Origin: Aquimarina sediminis | GTDB lineage: Bacteria; Bacteroidota; Bacteroidia; Flavobacteriales; Flavobacteriaceae | Direction of reading: 5' to 3' | Assembly (NCBI RefSeq): GCF_002895435.1 | Contig: NZ_POYJ01000004.1 | Location: forward strand, 1-64,000 | DNA length: 64,000 nucleotides | Part shown: piece after piece, positions 9,811-18,486 of the stretch | Numbering within the stretch: the stretch's first letter is position 1 | Layout of the letters: every line of letters starts with the position of its first letter | Made by a program: the position numbers and the translations under genes | Notes under the pieces: generated by a model | What the model was told of the DNA's origin: nothing | The model's input: only the letters and a program-made list of their open reading frames with translations | Databases searched by the model: none

Positions 9811-10305
9811 TTACGGATTTAATATTTTTTTCAACTTCGTTTTTACTCGATTCATCTTCACTCGGGCATTGACTTCACTTATACCCATTGTATTTGCAAT
9901 TTCTTTATACGATCTGTCTTCCAGATACAAAAACACTAATGCCTTTTCTATATCATTAAGTTGTTTTACAGCAGCATACATTAGTTTTAATTGTTGTTCT
10001 ACTTCATCATCATATTCTTCTGACTTTATCTTAAAATTCATAGTATCAAGATCGGCGGTCTTAATACTTCTCTTAGACCTTCTATATAAAGTAATTGCAG
10101 TATTTAATGCTACTCTATACATCCATGTACTAAATTTTGCATCACCCCTAAACTTTGGGTATGCCTTCCACAATTGAATGGTTATTTCCTGAAACAAATC
10201 ATTATGCGAGTCTGGATCACTGGTATAAATCCTACAGACCTTGTGCACAATATTCTGATTTTGCTCAAGATTCGTTACAAAACTATGTTCTAATTCTTTA
10301 TCCAC
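9811..10305 (-). CDS. ECF-type RNA polymerase sigma factor
   Basis: The 164 residues carry the two domains of an extracytoplasmic-function sigma factor. Region 2 (about 20-90) has DLFQEITIQLWKAYPKFRGD and FSTWMYRVALN, which bind core polymerase and the -10 element. Region 4 (about 105-162) has LEDRSYKEIANTMGISEVNA, the helix-turn-helix for the -35 element. Region 3 is absent, as expected. It is the first gene of a two-gene operon with the membrane protein downstream, and is divergent from the NADH dehydrogenase gene. The target regulon is unknown. Confidence 0.92.
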   Translation of the reverse strand: MDKELEHSFVTNLEQNQNIVHKVCRIYTSDPDSHNDLFQEITIQLWKAYPKFRGDAKFSTWMYRVALNTAITLYRRSKRSIKTADLDTMNFKIKSEEYDDEVEQQLKLMYAAVKQLNDIEKALVFLYLEDRSYKEIANTMGISEVNARVKMNRVKTKLKKILNP

Positions 10306-10422
10306 TTTGGTTAGTTACATCTTATATGTAGTCAAGAAAACATTTATGTTACAAATAAAAATAAATATTATTTATTAGAACATAAAAACAGTGATTCTGT
10401 AGGGTATATAATCTTATCATTT

Positions 10423-10430
10423 TATCTTTG
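10423..10430 (+). promoter_or_regulatory. Probable -7 promoter box of the NADH dehydrogenase gene
   Basis: TATCTTTG fits TAnnTTTG and lies 18 nt before the ATG at 10449. It contains the in-frame TTG at 10428 that might otherwise be taken as a start, which supports the ATG. Confidence 0.6.
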
Positions 10431-10448
10431 CATAACAACACATACATT

Positions 10449-11744
10449 ATGAATATTCCTTACACTAATTTACCCAGATTAGTTATTATTGGTGGTGGTT
10501 TTGCCGGGGTTGCTCTGGCAAGAAAAATGGTCAAAGAAGATGTACAACTAGTACTGATTGACAGACACAACTACCACACCTTTCAACCTCTTCTTTATCA
10601 AGTATCTACCTCATCATTAGAACCTGATTCTATTGCATATCCGCTTCGTAAAATTGTAAAAAGAGGAAAAAACACCTTCTTTAGAATGGCAGAAGTAGAT
10701 GCTATAGATCCTGATAAACAAACGGTAAGTACCAATATTGGTAGTATCTCTTATGATTATCTTGCAATTGCTACAGGAGCACGAACCAATTTTTTTGGTA
10801 ATACTACTATAGAAAATAATGCAATGCGAATGAAAAATCTGCCGCAAGCATTAAATCTACGTAGTTTAATGCTAGAAAACCTGGAGCAAGCGGTTATCAC
10901 TACAGATCCGGAAGAGCGAAAAGAATTGCTACGTTTTGTACTAGCTGGAGCTGGTCCAACCGGAGTTGAATTGGCAGGTGGTATCGCAGAACTAAAATTA
11001 AATGTTCTCCCTCGAGATTATCCTGATATGGATTTTGATGATATGGAAATTCATTTGATAGAGGGCGCTCCACGTGTTCTCCCTCCAATGAGTGAATTTG
11101 CTTCAGAAAAAGCAAGTAAGTTTCTAAAAAAACTAGGAGTACATATTCATACCAATACTCAGGTACAAGGGTATGATAATAATATCGTAACCACCAATAC
11201 AGATTTATCTCTAAGAACAGCAACTTTTATATGGTCTGCCGGGGTAACAGGTGCTCCCGTATCAGGGATAAATGCAGAATCTTTGATCCCCAGAGCAAAT
11301 CGCTATAAAGTAAATGAGTTCAACCAAATTGAAGGCTATGATACCATTTTTGCTATTGGTGACATTTCTGTAATGGAAACCAAAGGGTACCCAAAAGGGC
11401 ATCCTATGGTAGCCCAACCTGCTATACAACAAGGAAGTCACCTGGCAAAAAACTTAAAACGCCACTTAAAAGGAAAAACCATGATTCCTTTTAAGTATTT
11501 TGACAAAGGGTCTATGGCTACCATTGGTCGTAATAAAGCTGTCGTAGATATAGGAAAATTCAAATTTGGAGGCTTCTTCGCTTGGTTTATCTGGATGTTT
11601 ATTCATCTCTGGTTTCTGGTAGGCTTTAGAAATCGATTTGTTACCTTTTTTAACTGGTCCTACAACTATATCAATTATGACAAAGCTGCAAGACTAATTG
11701 TAAGACCGTTTAAAAATAAACAAAATACTATCGATCGAGTATAA
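10449..11744 (+). CDS. ndh: Type II NADH:quinone oxidoreductase (NDH-2 type, FAD-dependent)
   Basis: The 431-residue protein transfers electrons from NADH to membrane quinone without pumping protons. The N-terminal FAD-binding fold has VIIGGGFAGVALARK, and the NADH-binding fold has VLAGAGPTGVELAGGIAELK. A third flavin block reads FAIGDIS. The C-terminus carries hydrophobic, aromatic stretches (FFAWFIWMFIHLWFLVGF) typical of the membrane anchor of NDH-2 enzymes. I start at the ATG at 10449 because the upstream TTG at 10428 sits in a promoter box. It is monocistronic and divergent from the ECF sigma operon, so the 140-bp gap holds both promoters. Confidence 0.93.
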   Translation: MNIPYTNLPRLVIIGGGFAGVALARKMVKEDVQLVLIDRHNYHTFQPLLYQVSTSSLEPDSIAYPLRKIVKRGKNTFFRMAEVDAIDPDKQTVSTNIGSISYDYLAIATGARTNFFGNTTIENNAMRMKNLPQALNLRSLMLENLEQAVITTDPEERKELLRFVLAGAGPTGVELAGGIAELKLNVLPRDYPDMDFDDMEIHLIEGAPRVLPPMSEFASEKASKFLKKLGVHIHTNTQVQGYDNNIVTTNTDLSLRTATFIWSAGVTGAPVSGINAESLIPRANRYKVNEFNQIEGYDTIFAIGDISVMETKGYPKGHPMVAQPAIQQGSHLAKNLKRHLKGKTMIPFKYFDKGSMATIGRNKAVVDIGKFKFGGFFAWFIWMFIHLWFLVGFRNRFVTFFNWSYNYINYDKAARLIVRPFKNKQNTIDRV

Positions 11745-11832
11745 CATTAATAAGTCATATTTATAATATAAATAGTTATCAACTTAGAGTCAAATACTCT
11801 AATTGAGTAAAATTCCCTTTTTCATACAAATG

Positions 11833-11871
11833 CGACGTTCTCAAGATTTTGAGCCCACTGATTTAACGTCG
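11833..11871 (+). ncRNA. Nested hairpin in the leader of the TonB-receptor gene
   Basis: CGACGTT (11833-11839) pairs with AACGTCG (11865-11871). Directly inside, CTCAA (11840-11844) pairs with TTGAG (11849-11853) around a GATT tetraloop. The element lies about 150 nt before the receptor start and lacks a T-run, so it is not a simple terminator. It may be a structured leader. It does not match a riboswitch class that I know. Confidence 0.35.
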
Positions 11872-12022
11872 GGTTATGATTAAACCGGATTAAAAATGCA
11901 CACTCCTCTCCTTTTTACACCATTTACAGTTAGTCCATAAAATTCTACAGTTCGGTATTATTCTGTTTCATTTTCTACAAGCATATTAGATTTTTGACCT
12001 GTCAATCAAAAAAATAATATAC

Positions 12023-14176
12023 ATGAAACTAACACTAACCATAGCATTTATATCTCTTTTACTATCTGTTAATGCCCAAACTACAATTAATGGAAACGTA
12101 ACTGATCCATCTGGTATCCCTATCCCGGGAGCTAATGTTTACCTCGAAGGCACCTATGACGGAGGGTCGACAGCAGAAAACGGATCTTTTTCTTTTAATT
12201 CTTCAGAAACGGGAGAGCAAACATTACTTATTTCATTTTTATCCTTTGAGACCTATACACTGGTAGCTGATGTCGCTACAATGAAGGATCTAAAAATTAT
12301 GCTACGAGAAGATGTCAATTCTTTGGGTAGTGTGGTTCTTAATGCAGGTACATTTTCTGCTGGTGACAACAGTAAAGCCGCTGTGCTATCACCCATGGAC
12401 ATTGTAACAACAGCAGGAGCAGCAGGAGACTACATTGGCGCCTTTCAAACCTTACCTGGGACATCTAATGTAGCCGAAGATGGTAGACTCTTTGTTCGTG
12501 GTGGTGAAGCCAACGAAGCCAATATATATATTGATGGTCTTAGAGTATTCCAACCCTTTACTGCCACTACCAATAATATACCTACTCGTGGTAGGTTTTC
12601 TCCTTTCCTGTTCAAAGGTACCAATTTTTCTACCGGAGGCTACTCTGCCGAGTATGGTGATGCCTTATCCAGTGTTTTATCACTAAATACTATTGATGAA
12701 CCAGATCAAGAAAAGACAGATTTGTCAATTATAAATGTAGGATTAGGAGTTGGAAACACTCAAAAATGGAAGAAAAACTCTATTAGTGTTAATGCTTTTT
12801 ACCTTAATCTAAAACCATATCAGGAAATCATCTCGCAAAGAGTAGACTGGATAAAGCCATACGAATCTCTATCAGGAGAAACCGTTTATCGCCATGCATT
12901 CAAAAAAGGACTATTAAAAGTTTATGGAGGATTAAATTATACAGATTTTAATCTTATCCAGGAAGATATCAATGTAGCCGAAGGAGTTAATTTTGCTCTA
13001 AAAAATAGAAACACCTACCTTAATACTTCTTACAAAGGGAGTTTGGGTAATGATTGGGATATTGCTACAGGTACCAGTTTTGCTAATGATTACAATGATA
13101 TCAAAATAGAAGATACCGATGTCAACGGCGAAGAAAACAGCTTTCATTTTAAACTAAAACTCAGAAAAAGATTCAGCAACCGATTCAAACTTAATTTTGG
13201 GGCAGAACAATTTGTAAACACATTTTCGGAAAAAGCTGAAGTTCCTGATTTTGGGACTTTCAGAAGTACTTTTGATAATAATAGTACCGCTGCTTTTACC
13301 GAAGCCAATGTGTTTTTTAACAAAAAATTTGCCATGCAAATAGGTGTTAGAGGAGTTCACAATACATTACTGGATTACACCAAAATTTCGCCAAGAGCAT
13401 CTTTGGCCTACAAGACCTCACCCAAATCACAGATATCTCTGGCATATGGTGACTTTTATCAGGCACCACAACAGGAAATATTAAAATATGACGAAACTCT
13501 AGAACCCGAAAAATCTTCGCACTATATTCTTAACTACCTCTATCAAAACGATAAAAGAACCTTTAGAGCAGAAGGATATTACAAATCTTATGATGATCTT
13601 ATTAAATATAATACCAATACTCCCGAATTTAACAGTTTGTATACTAACGAAGGTGAGGGATATGCTGCTGGTTTAGATATATTCTGGAGAGATAACAAAT
13701 CTATCAAAAACCTAGAATACTGGGTAAGTTATTCTTATCTCGACACCAAACGTAATTACAAAAACTTCCCAACCAAAGCCACTCCAAATTTTGCAGCAAA
13801 ACATAACCTATCACTGGTTACCAAATATTGGATTGAAGATTGGAAATCACTAGTGAGCGGAACATATAATTTTGCATCTGGCAGACCTTATAACGATCCT
13901 AATCAATCTGTATTTCAGAATCAAAAAGCTAAAGCATTTAACTCCCTCAATTTTAGCTGGGCATATCTACTTAGTCAACAAAAAATCCTGTATTTCTCAG
14001 TATCCAATGTACTAGGGTTTGATAATGTATTTAATTACCAATATGCAAGTACTCCAAATATAGACGGAAATTTTGCCAGACGTACTATAAGACCTAATGC
14101 TGATAGATTCTTTATCGTTGGATTCTTTTGGACCATCAGTGACAACAAAACCGACAATCAATTAGATAATTTATAA
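12023..14176 (+). CDS. TonB-dependent outer-membrane receptor with CarboxypepD_reg domain
   Basis: The 717 residues begin with a signal peptide cleaved after NAQ. A CarboxypepD_reg-like beta-sandwich follows (about 20-100; ITTINGNV-like start, IPIPGANVYLEGTYDGG), then a plug domain (about 115-225; VRGGEANEANIYIDGLRVFQ, GYSAEYGDALSSVLSL) and a 22-strand-type barrel. The substrate is unknown. Unusually for the class, the protein does not end at the last aromatic strand but adds a hydrophilic tail (DNKTDNQLDNL). It is the first gene of a co-directional run with a DUF2141 protein (16 bp gap), a TPR-like protein and a LytS/LytTR system, suggesting that this signalling system senses or controls the uptake. 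Confidence 0.93.
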   Translation: MKLTLTIAFISLLLSVNAQTTINGNVTDPSGIPIPGANVYLEGTYDGGSTAENGSFSFNSSETGEQTLLISFLSFETYTLVADVATMKDLKIMLREDVNSLGSVVLNAGTFSAGDNSKAAVLSPMDIVTTAGAAGDYIGAFQTLPGTSNVAEDGRLFVRGGEANEANIYIDGLRVFQPFTATTNNIPTRGRFSPFLFKGTNFSTGGYSAEYGDALSSVLSLNTIDEPDQEKTDLSIINVGLGVGNTQKWKKNSISVNAFYLNLKPYQEIISQRVDWIKPYESLSGETVYRHAFKKGLLKVYGGLNYTDFNLIQEDINVAEGVNFALKNRNTYLNTSYKGSLGNDWDIATGTSFANDYNDIKIEDTDVNGEENSFHFKLKLRKRFSNRFKLNFGAEQFVNTFSEKAEVPDFGTFRSTFDNNSTAAFTEANVFFNKKFAMQIGVRGVHNTLLDYTKISPRASLAYKTSPKSQISLAYGDFYQAPQQEILKYDETLEPEKSSHYILNYLYQNDKRTFRAEGYYKSYDDLIKYNTNTPEFNSLYTNEGEGYAAGLDIFWRDNKSIKNLEYWVSYSYLDTKRNYKNFPTKATPNFAAKHNLSLVTKYWIEDWKSLVSGTYNFASGRPYNDPNQSVFQNQKAKAFNSLNFSWAYLLSQQKILYFSVSNVLGFDNVFNYQYASTPNIDGNFARRTIRPNADRFFIVGFFWTISDNKTDNQLDNL

Positions 14177-14192
14177 ATCAAAACAAACTATT

Positions 14193-14621
14193 ATGAAAAC
14201 ATTCAAAACCTTTTTACTATTATTCAGTATACTCCTATTAGGGATCAAAACAAGTACGGCTCAAGAGTCGCAAAACAACATTAGGGTTACCGTTGTAAAT
14301 ATCCCTTCTGATAAAGGAACCATACAAGTAGGTCTATATGACAATAAAGCTAATTTTTTAAACAAAACCTATCGAGCTACCAATGTAAAAGCTAAGAAAG
14401 GAAGTGTACAAGTAGTCTTCAAAAATGTTCCAGTAGGAGTATATGCTATTTCGTTATACCATGATGCTGATAACAACAAAGAACTCAACACTCTTTTTGG
14501 AATTCCGACAGAATCCTATGGAACCAGTAATAATGCCAAAGGGATGTTTGGTCCTCCAAAATGGGAAGATGCAAAATTTAGAATTAACAATAAAGAAATT
14601 GTGCAATCCATATCACTTTAA
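14193..14621 (+). CDS. DUF2141 secreted protein
   Basis: The 142 residues start with a signal peptide (about 1-24, cut near STAQ). The rest is one DUF2141 beta-sandwich domain, marked by GTIQVGLYDN, the acidic HDADNNKELNT stretch and ESYGTSNNAKG. The D-x-D-x-N-x-E pattern in that stretch may bind calcium. It is 16 bp behind the TonB receptor gene, so it probably shares its transcript and acts in the periplasm or at the outer membrane. A paralogue lies at 35138-35560. The function of the family is not established. Confidence 0.85.
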   Translation: MKTFKTFLLLFSILLLGIKTSTAQESQNNIRVTVVNIPSDKGTIQVGLYDNKANFLNKTYRATNVKAKKGSVQVVFKNVPVGVYAISLYHDADNNKELNTLFGIPTESYGTSNNAKGMFGPPKWEDAKFRINNKEIVQSISL

Positions 14622-14728
14622 AAAAGATCAACATTTCATCCTCAAAAAATTACACTTGGGTAGTTTTTAATTTCTAAAAAGTAGAAAACAGAAGATCTTT
14701 ACAGTAATACTAACAAACAATCATAACT

Positions 14729-15352
14729 ATGAGAGCGATTATTATTTTATTAACTTTTTTAACCATAGGTTCAATCAATGCACAATCTTCCTACGAAAAA
14801 GGAATGGGTAAAGCTTTTGAATTATGGGGAAACAAAAAATCTGACGAGGCTATTAATCTTTTCGAACGTATTGCCAAAGCAGAAAAAGACAACTGGCTAC
14901 CTTATTATTACGCCGCTCAGATTCATATCACAACCACTTTTGGTAGTAAGGATGCAGAAGCAATAGAATCTAGATTAAAAAAAGCCCAAGATTATCTTAA
15001 TGAAGCCAAGACATTATCCAAAGAAAATGCAGAAATATTGATTATGGAAGCGTTACTCAATACTGCTTATGTAGCTTACAAGCCTTCTGAATATGCTATG
15101 ACATTATCTCCAAAAGTTGAGCAATTATATAGAAAAGTAAAGGTACTGGAGCCCAAAAACCCAAGAGGTATTTTATATCATGCAGAATGGAAAATGGGAA
15201 GTGCAAGATTCTTTGGTAATGACCCAAAAGCCTTTTGCCCTGAAGTAGAAAAAGCTATATTGTACTTTGAAAATGAGTCTCACGATACTCCTTTTTATCC
15301 TCAATGGGGAAAAAACGAAGTAAAACGTGTTCAGAAAAACTGTAAAGGGTAA
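14729..15352 (+). CDS. Secreted TPR-like protein
   Basis: The 207 residues have a signal peptide (MRAIIILLTFLTIGSINAQ). The body is helical and resembles tetratricopeptide repeats (KAFELWGNKKSDEAINLFER, DNWLPYYYAAQIH). The C-terminal part has FCPEVEKAILYFENE. No catalytic motif is visible. It lies between the receptor/DUF2141 pair and the histidine kinase gene, 50 bp before the latter, and I take it as a member of the same operon. A role as periplasmic scaffold is only a guess. Confidence 0.75.
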   Translation: MRAIIILLTFLTIGSINAQSSYEKGMGKAFELWGNKKSDEAINLFERIAKAEKDNWLPYYYAAQIHITTTFGSKDAEAIESRLKKAQDYLNEAKTLSKENAEILIMEALLNTAYVAYKPSEYAMTLSPKVEQLYRKVKVLEPKNPRGILYHAEWKMGSARFFGNDPKAFCPEVEKAILYFENESHDTPFYPQWGKNEVKRVQKNCKG

Positions 15353-15402
15353 TTCTTTCTGCTAAGAAACCAAACCCCAAAACAATAAAGAATCTAAAAG
15401 AA

Positions 15403-16749
15403 ATGAATATGACCGAATTAAAAAAAATAGCAATAATCTCCTTTATAATTTCAATTGGGGTTGCATTAATTACTTTGCTATCGAATGAGTTTAGTTTTGA
15501 GGAGATTCTTACCATAAAGTGGTGGACTATTTCTTTTTTTTACTGCTTCTTCTTAACCTATCTTAATTCGTGGTATTTTAATCTTCTGAACACTCGGTTT
15601 GAATGGAAAAACAAAGGATTACAAAGAGTACTAGTTGGTGCAGGAGGATCTATCATCCTTACTATGATAGGATATGCGATATGTCAATTTGTTTTGGCTG
15701 TGATTGTATTCAAGGCACAAACTGTTTCTGAGTTTATAGCCAATCAATCTTTTAAGGATTATCTATTTCCATTATTGCTTACCATTATCATTTCATTGTT
15801 TTTTCATACTGTATATTTTTATAAAGCACTACAGGAAAAAAAAGTTACCGAACAAAAAATCATTGTAGGAACGGTGTCTGCCAAATTTGCTGCGCTAAAA
15901 AATCAATTAGACCCTCATTTTTTGTTCAACAGTCTTAATGTGTTAACCTCATTAATAGAGGAAAACCCAAGAATGGCTCAGAAGTTTACCACTTCGTTAT
16001 CAAAGGTATATCGATATGTTTTAGAACAAAAAGACAAAGAACTTGTAACCGTAGATGAAGAGTTAAAATTTGCAAGAACTTACATGACCTTAATACAATT
16101 ACGTTTTGAAGATAGTATTGTATTTGACATTCCGGATCGAGCCTCTAATCCAGAGGCTAAGGTGGTGCCATTATCATTACAAATTCTACTCGAAAACACT
16201 GTAAAACACAATATAGTAATGCCAGAAAACCCATTACATATTAAGATCTATGAAAAAGAAGGTTTTCTAGTAGTAGAAAACAACCTTCAGCCCAAAGAAA
16301 TTATTAAACAAAGTAGTGGTGTCGGTTTAGGAAATGTGCAACAGCGATATGCATTATTAACAAAAAGAAAATTCACTGTATATAAAACAGAAGAGGCCTT
16401 TATTGCAGAGTTACCAATATTAACAAAACAAATTAAAGCAATAGACATGACAGTATCACAAAATATCGAAGATGCAAAAAGCCTTAAGTATAAAAGAGCT
16501 CAAGATCGAGTAAAAAAGATAAAAGATTTTTATAGCAGTCTGACTGCATATTGTATTGTAATACCATTTTTGGTATTTGTAAATTATAAAACCACAGGTT
16601 TTAACCTTCCATGGTTTTTGTTTCCTATGGCAGGATGGGGAATCGGGCTTTTGTTTCATGCTTCAGATGCATTTGGTTTTCACATCTTAGGCAAAGACTG
16701 GGAGAAAAAGAAAATTCAAAAATATATGGAAGAATCTAAACGTAAATAG
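15403..16749 (+). CDS. LytS-type sensor histidine kinase with C-terminal 2TM domain
   Basis: The 448 residues open with four membrane segments (about 8-26, 42-62, 78-105, 120-143) with little extracytoplasmic sequence between them. The His_kinase domain follows, with LDPHFLFNSLNVLTSLIEEN (phospho-acceptor His at about 172) and an ATPase with LENTVKHN (N box, about 263) and SGVGLGNV (G box). Uncommonly, a complete 2TM domain is fused at the C-terminus (about 355-448; KDFYSSLTAYCIVIPFLVF, AGWGIGLLFHA, GKDWEKKKIQKYMEE). The same domain is repeated as free proteins in the next two genes (2 and 14 bp gaps). The partner is the LytTR regulator at 17601. Confidence 0.92.
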   Translation: MNMTELKKIAIISFIISIGVALITLLSNEFSFEEILTIKWWTISFFYCFFLTYLNSWYFNLLNTRFEWKNKGLQRVLVGAGGSIILTMIGYAICQFVLAVIVFKAQTVSEFIANQSFKDYLFPLLLTIIISLFFHTVYFYKALQEKKVTEQKIIVGTVSAKFAALKNQLDPHFLFNSLNVLTSLIEENPRMAQKFTTSLSKVYRYVLEQKDKELVTVDEELKFARTYMTLIQLRFEDSIVFDIPDRASNPEAKVVPLSLQILLENTVKHNIVMPENPLHIKIYEKEGFLVVENNLQPKEIIKQSSGVGLGNVQQRYALLTKRKFTVYKTEEAFIAELPILTKQIKAIDMTVSQNIEDAKSLKYKRAQDRVKKIKDFYSSLTAYCIVIPFLVFVNYKTTGFNLPWFLFPMAGWGIGLLFHASDAFGFHILGKDWEKKKIQKYMEESKRK

Positions 16750-16751
16750 AT

Positions 16752-17105
16752 ATGAATAATCAAAACCAACAAGAGCGTTATGACAAAGCAAAAAAACGGG
16801 TAGAAGATGAAAAAGGATTTTATAGTCACCTTACCACATATATTATTATAAATATTGTCATATTAATAGTCAATCGATATATATACACCAATGCAGATTC
16901 GATCAATACAGATGTAGGATTTACCAAGTGGCTAAACTGGCATATATTTATTACACCCGCTCTATGGGGAATTGGTTTAGTATGTCATGGCATATGGGTA
17001 TTTAAGAAAAACTCTTTGCTGAATAAAGGCTATAAAAAATCAATTTTTAGCAAAGAATGGGAAGAGCGCAAGATTAAAGAATTAATGGATAAAGACGATT
17101 TTTAA
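16752..17105 (+). CDS. 2TM domain membrane protein
   Basis: This 117-residue protein consists of one 2TM domain: an N-terminal charged helix (RYDKAKKRVEDEKGFYSHLT), two membrane helices (about 30-48 and 70-92; WGIGLVCHGIWVF) and the closing motif KEWEERKIKELMD. It starts two bases after the kinase stop codon and so is translationally coupled. It resembles the kinase's own C-terminus and the following gene, which indicates duplication of the domain within the operon. The family is common in Bacteroidetes next to LytTR regulators, but its role is not known. Confidence 0.88.
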   Translation: MNNQNQQERYDKAKKRVEDEKGFYSHLTTYIIINIVILIVNRYIYTNADSINTDVGFTKWLNWHIFITPALWGIGLVCHGIWVFKKNSLLNKGYKKSIFSKEWEERKIKELMDKDDF

Positions 17106-17119
17106 AAAACGATAAACAA

Positions 17120-17431
17120 ATGAAAGATTATAACGAACAAAAAAGATATGAACGCGCTAAGAATCGCGTCGAAGAATTAAAGAAATTTTATAATAACCTA
17201 ATATCGTATATAGTGATCATAGGTTTTCTGGCAGGATTAAACTATTATCAAAATGAATGGAGATATGCCTGGTTTTTGTGGGCTGCATTTGGATGGGGAA
17301 TTGGTTTAGCATTTCATGCTGTAAAAGCCTACCGATTAAACCCTATGTTTGATAAAGATTGGGAAGAACGTAAGATCAGAGAATACATGGATGAAGATCA
17401 AAATCGCCAGGAACAACAACGTTGGGAATAA
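17120..17431 (+). CDS. 2TM domain membrane protein
   Basis: The 103 residues carry the third 2TM domain in a row: RYERAKNRVEELKKFYNNLI, two membrane helices (about 26-42 and 52-74; FGWGIGLAFHAVKAY) and DKDWEERKIREYMDED, then a Gln-rich tail. It follows its sister gene by 14 bp. The conserved flanking motifs on both sides of the helices suggest a pairing surface, perhaps with the kinase's own 2TM domain. That is inference. Confidence 0.88.
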   Translation: MKDYNEQKRYERAKNRVEELKKFYNNLISYIVIIGFLAGLNYYQNEWRYAWFLWAAFGWGIGLAFHAVKAYRLNPMFDKDWEERKIREYMDEDQNRQEQQRWE

Positions 17432-17461
17432 TACCAAATTAATATAATAAATCGTTAATCA

Positions 17462-17587
17462 ATGAATACTCGAATTACTTTTATTTTATTCTTTTTATCT
17501 ACTTACCTGTTTGCTCAGGAATCTTCTAATATGCAAACGATCACAACCATATGGAAAGCCGAAAAAAAAGTACAACAAAAAAAATAA
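17462..17587 (+). CDS. 41-residue secreted peptide in the LytS/LytTR operon
   Basis: An ATG at 17462 opens a 41-codon frame ending with TAA at 17585-17587. Residues 1-19 (MNTRITFILFFLSTYLFAQ) look like a typical signal peptide of this organism, and the remaining 22 residues are polar and end in KKVQQKK. It lies 30 bp after the 2TM gene and 13 bp before the regulator ATG, all on one strand. It may be a small exported peptide or the remnant of a longer secreted protein. No family is recognisable. Confidence 0.45.
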   Translation: MNTRITFILFFLSTYLFAQESSNMQTITTIWKAEKKVQQKK

Positions 17588-17600
17588 ACGCTACAAAAAA

Positions 17601-18356
17601 ATGAATGTTATCATTATTGAAGACGAAAAACCTGCTGCAAGACGTCTTGGCAGAATGCTTAATGACCTAAACATAGAAGTTTCTACCATGCTACACTCGG
17701 TACAAGAATCAATCGCCTGGTTTAGTACTAATCAGCACCCTGATTTAATTTTTCTGGATATTCAATTAAGTGATGGATTATCATTTGAGATATTTGATAC
17801 AATTACGATTAAAAGCTCTATCATATTCACTACTGCTTATGATGAATATGCCTTAAAAGCTTTTAAGCTAAATAGTATTGACTACCTACTTAAACCTATT
17901 GACGATGAAGAGCTTGAAACAGCTGTAGAAAAATACAAAGAGAGACTTCCTCAAAAACAGCAGCTACAGGTAGATTTTGAAGACATTAAAAAACTGTTAA
18001 TAAATCCTATGGATCGTGTCTACAAAAAGCGTTTTACTGCCAAAGTGGGGCAACACCTAAAAATATTTATGGTAGAGGATATAGAGTGTTTTTATTCTGA
18101 AAACAAAGGTACTTATTTACATACTACTGATAATAGAAATTATCTTATTGATACCACTCTAGAATCACTCGAAGAAGAGCTAAACCCTCAGCAGTTTTTT
18201 AGAACCAGTAGAAAGTTTTATGTTAATATAAATGCGATCAAAGATATTATCTCGTACACCAACTCCAGGTTACAAATCAAACTAAATCACTTTAATGAAC
18301 AAGAGATTATTGTAGCCAGAGAACGAGTAAAGGACTTTAAAATGTGGTTAGAATAG
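17601..18356 (+). CDS. LytTR-family response regulator
   Basis: The 251 residues contain a receiver domain (about 1-120) with VIIIEDEKPAARRL (acidic pocket), LIFLDIQLSDG (phospho-acceptor Asp near 53), FTTAYDEYALKAF and YLLKPID (conserved Lys). A LytTR DNA-binding domain follows (about 150-250; YSENKGTYLHTTDNRNYLID, FFRTSRKFYVNINAI). The start is the ATG at 17601: the frame is open further upstream, but that part overlaps the small peptide gene and is lysine-rich and non-conserved in character. It is the partner of the LytS-type kinase in the same operon. Its targets are unknown, the receptor at 12023 being an obvious candidate. Confidence 0.93.
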   Translation: MNVIIIEDEKPAARRLGRMLNDLNIEVSTMLHSVQESIAWFSTNQHPDLIFLDIQLSDGLSFEIFDTITIKSSIIFTTAYDEYALKAFKLNSIDYLLKPIDDEELETAVEKYKERLPQKQQLQVDFEDIKKLLINPMDRVYKKRFTAKVGQHLKIFMVEDIECFYSENKGTYLHTTDNRNYLIDTTLESLEEELNPQQFFRTSRKFYVNINAIKDIISYTNSRLQIKLNHFNEQEIIVARERVKDFKMWLE

Positions 18357-18486
18357 TTTTTCTATCAATATCTACATAGACTTGCATCTAACAGTTTTTA
18401 TCTCCATAGCATAATTTCTATTGTCATATTGAGTCCTTTGACAGGCTCTGGCTGGTAACTAAAAGTTTATACCCCCAACACCAGAC
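18357..18486. other. Intergenic region with a possible dispersed-repeat remnant
   Basis: The stretch GTCATATTGAGTCCTTTGAC (18423-18442) followed by AGGCTCTGG resembles fragments of short dispersed repeats that I recall between flavobacterial genes. That is a weak recollection, not a demonstrated match. No gene is visible. Confidence 0.25.

Noticed and set aside
10428..10448. TTG as start of the NADH dehydrogenase gene
   Set aside because: It lies in a TAnnTTTG promoter box; the ATG at 10449 directly precedes the FAD-binding fold.
11833..11900. Cobalamin riboswitch before the receptor gene, because of a CCCACTG stretch
   Set aside because: The other conserved parts of that riboswitch, including the B12 box, are missing.
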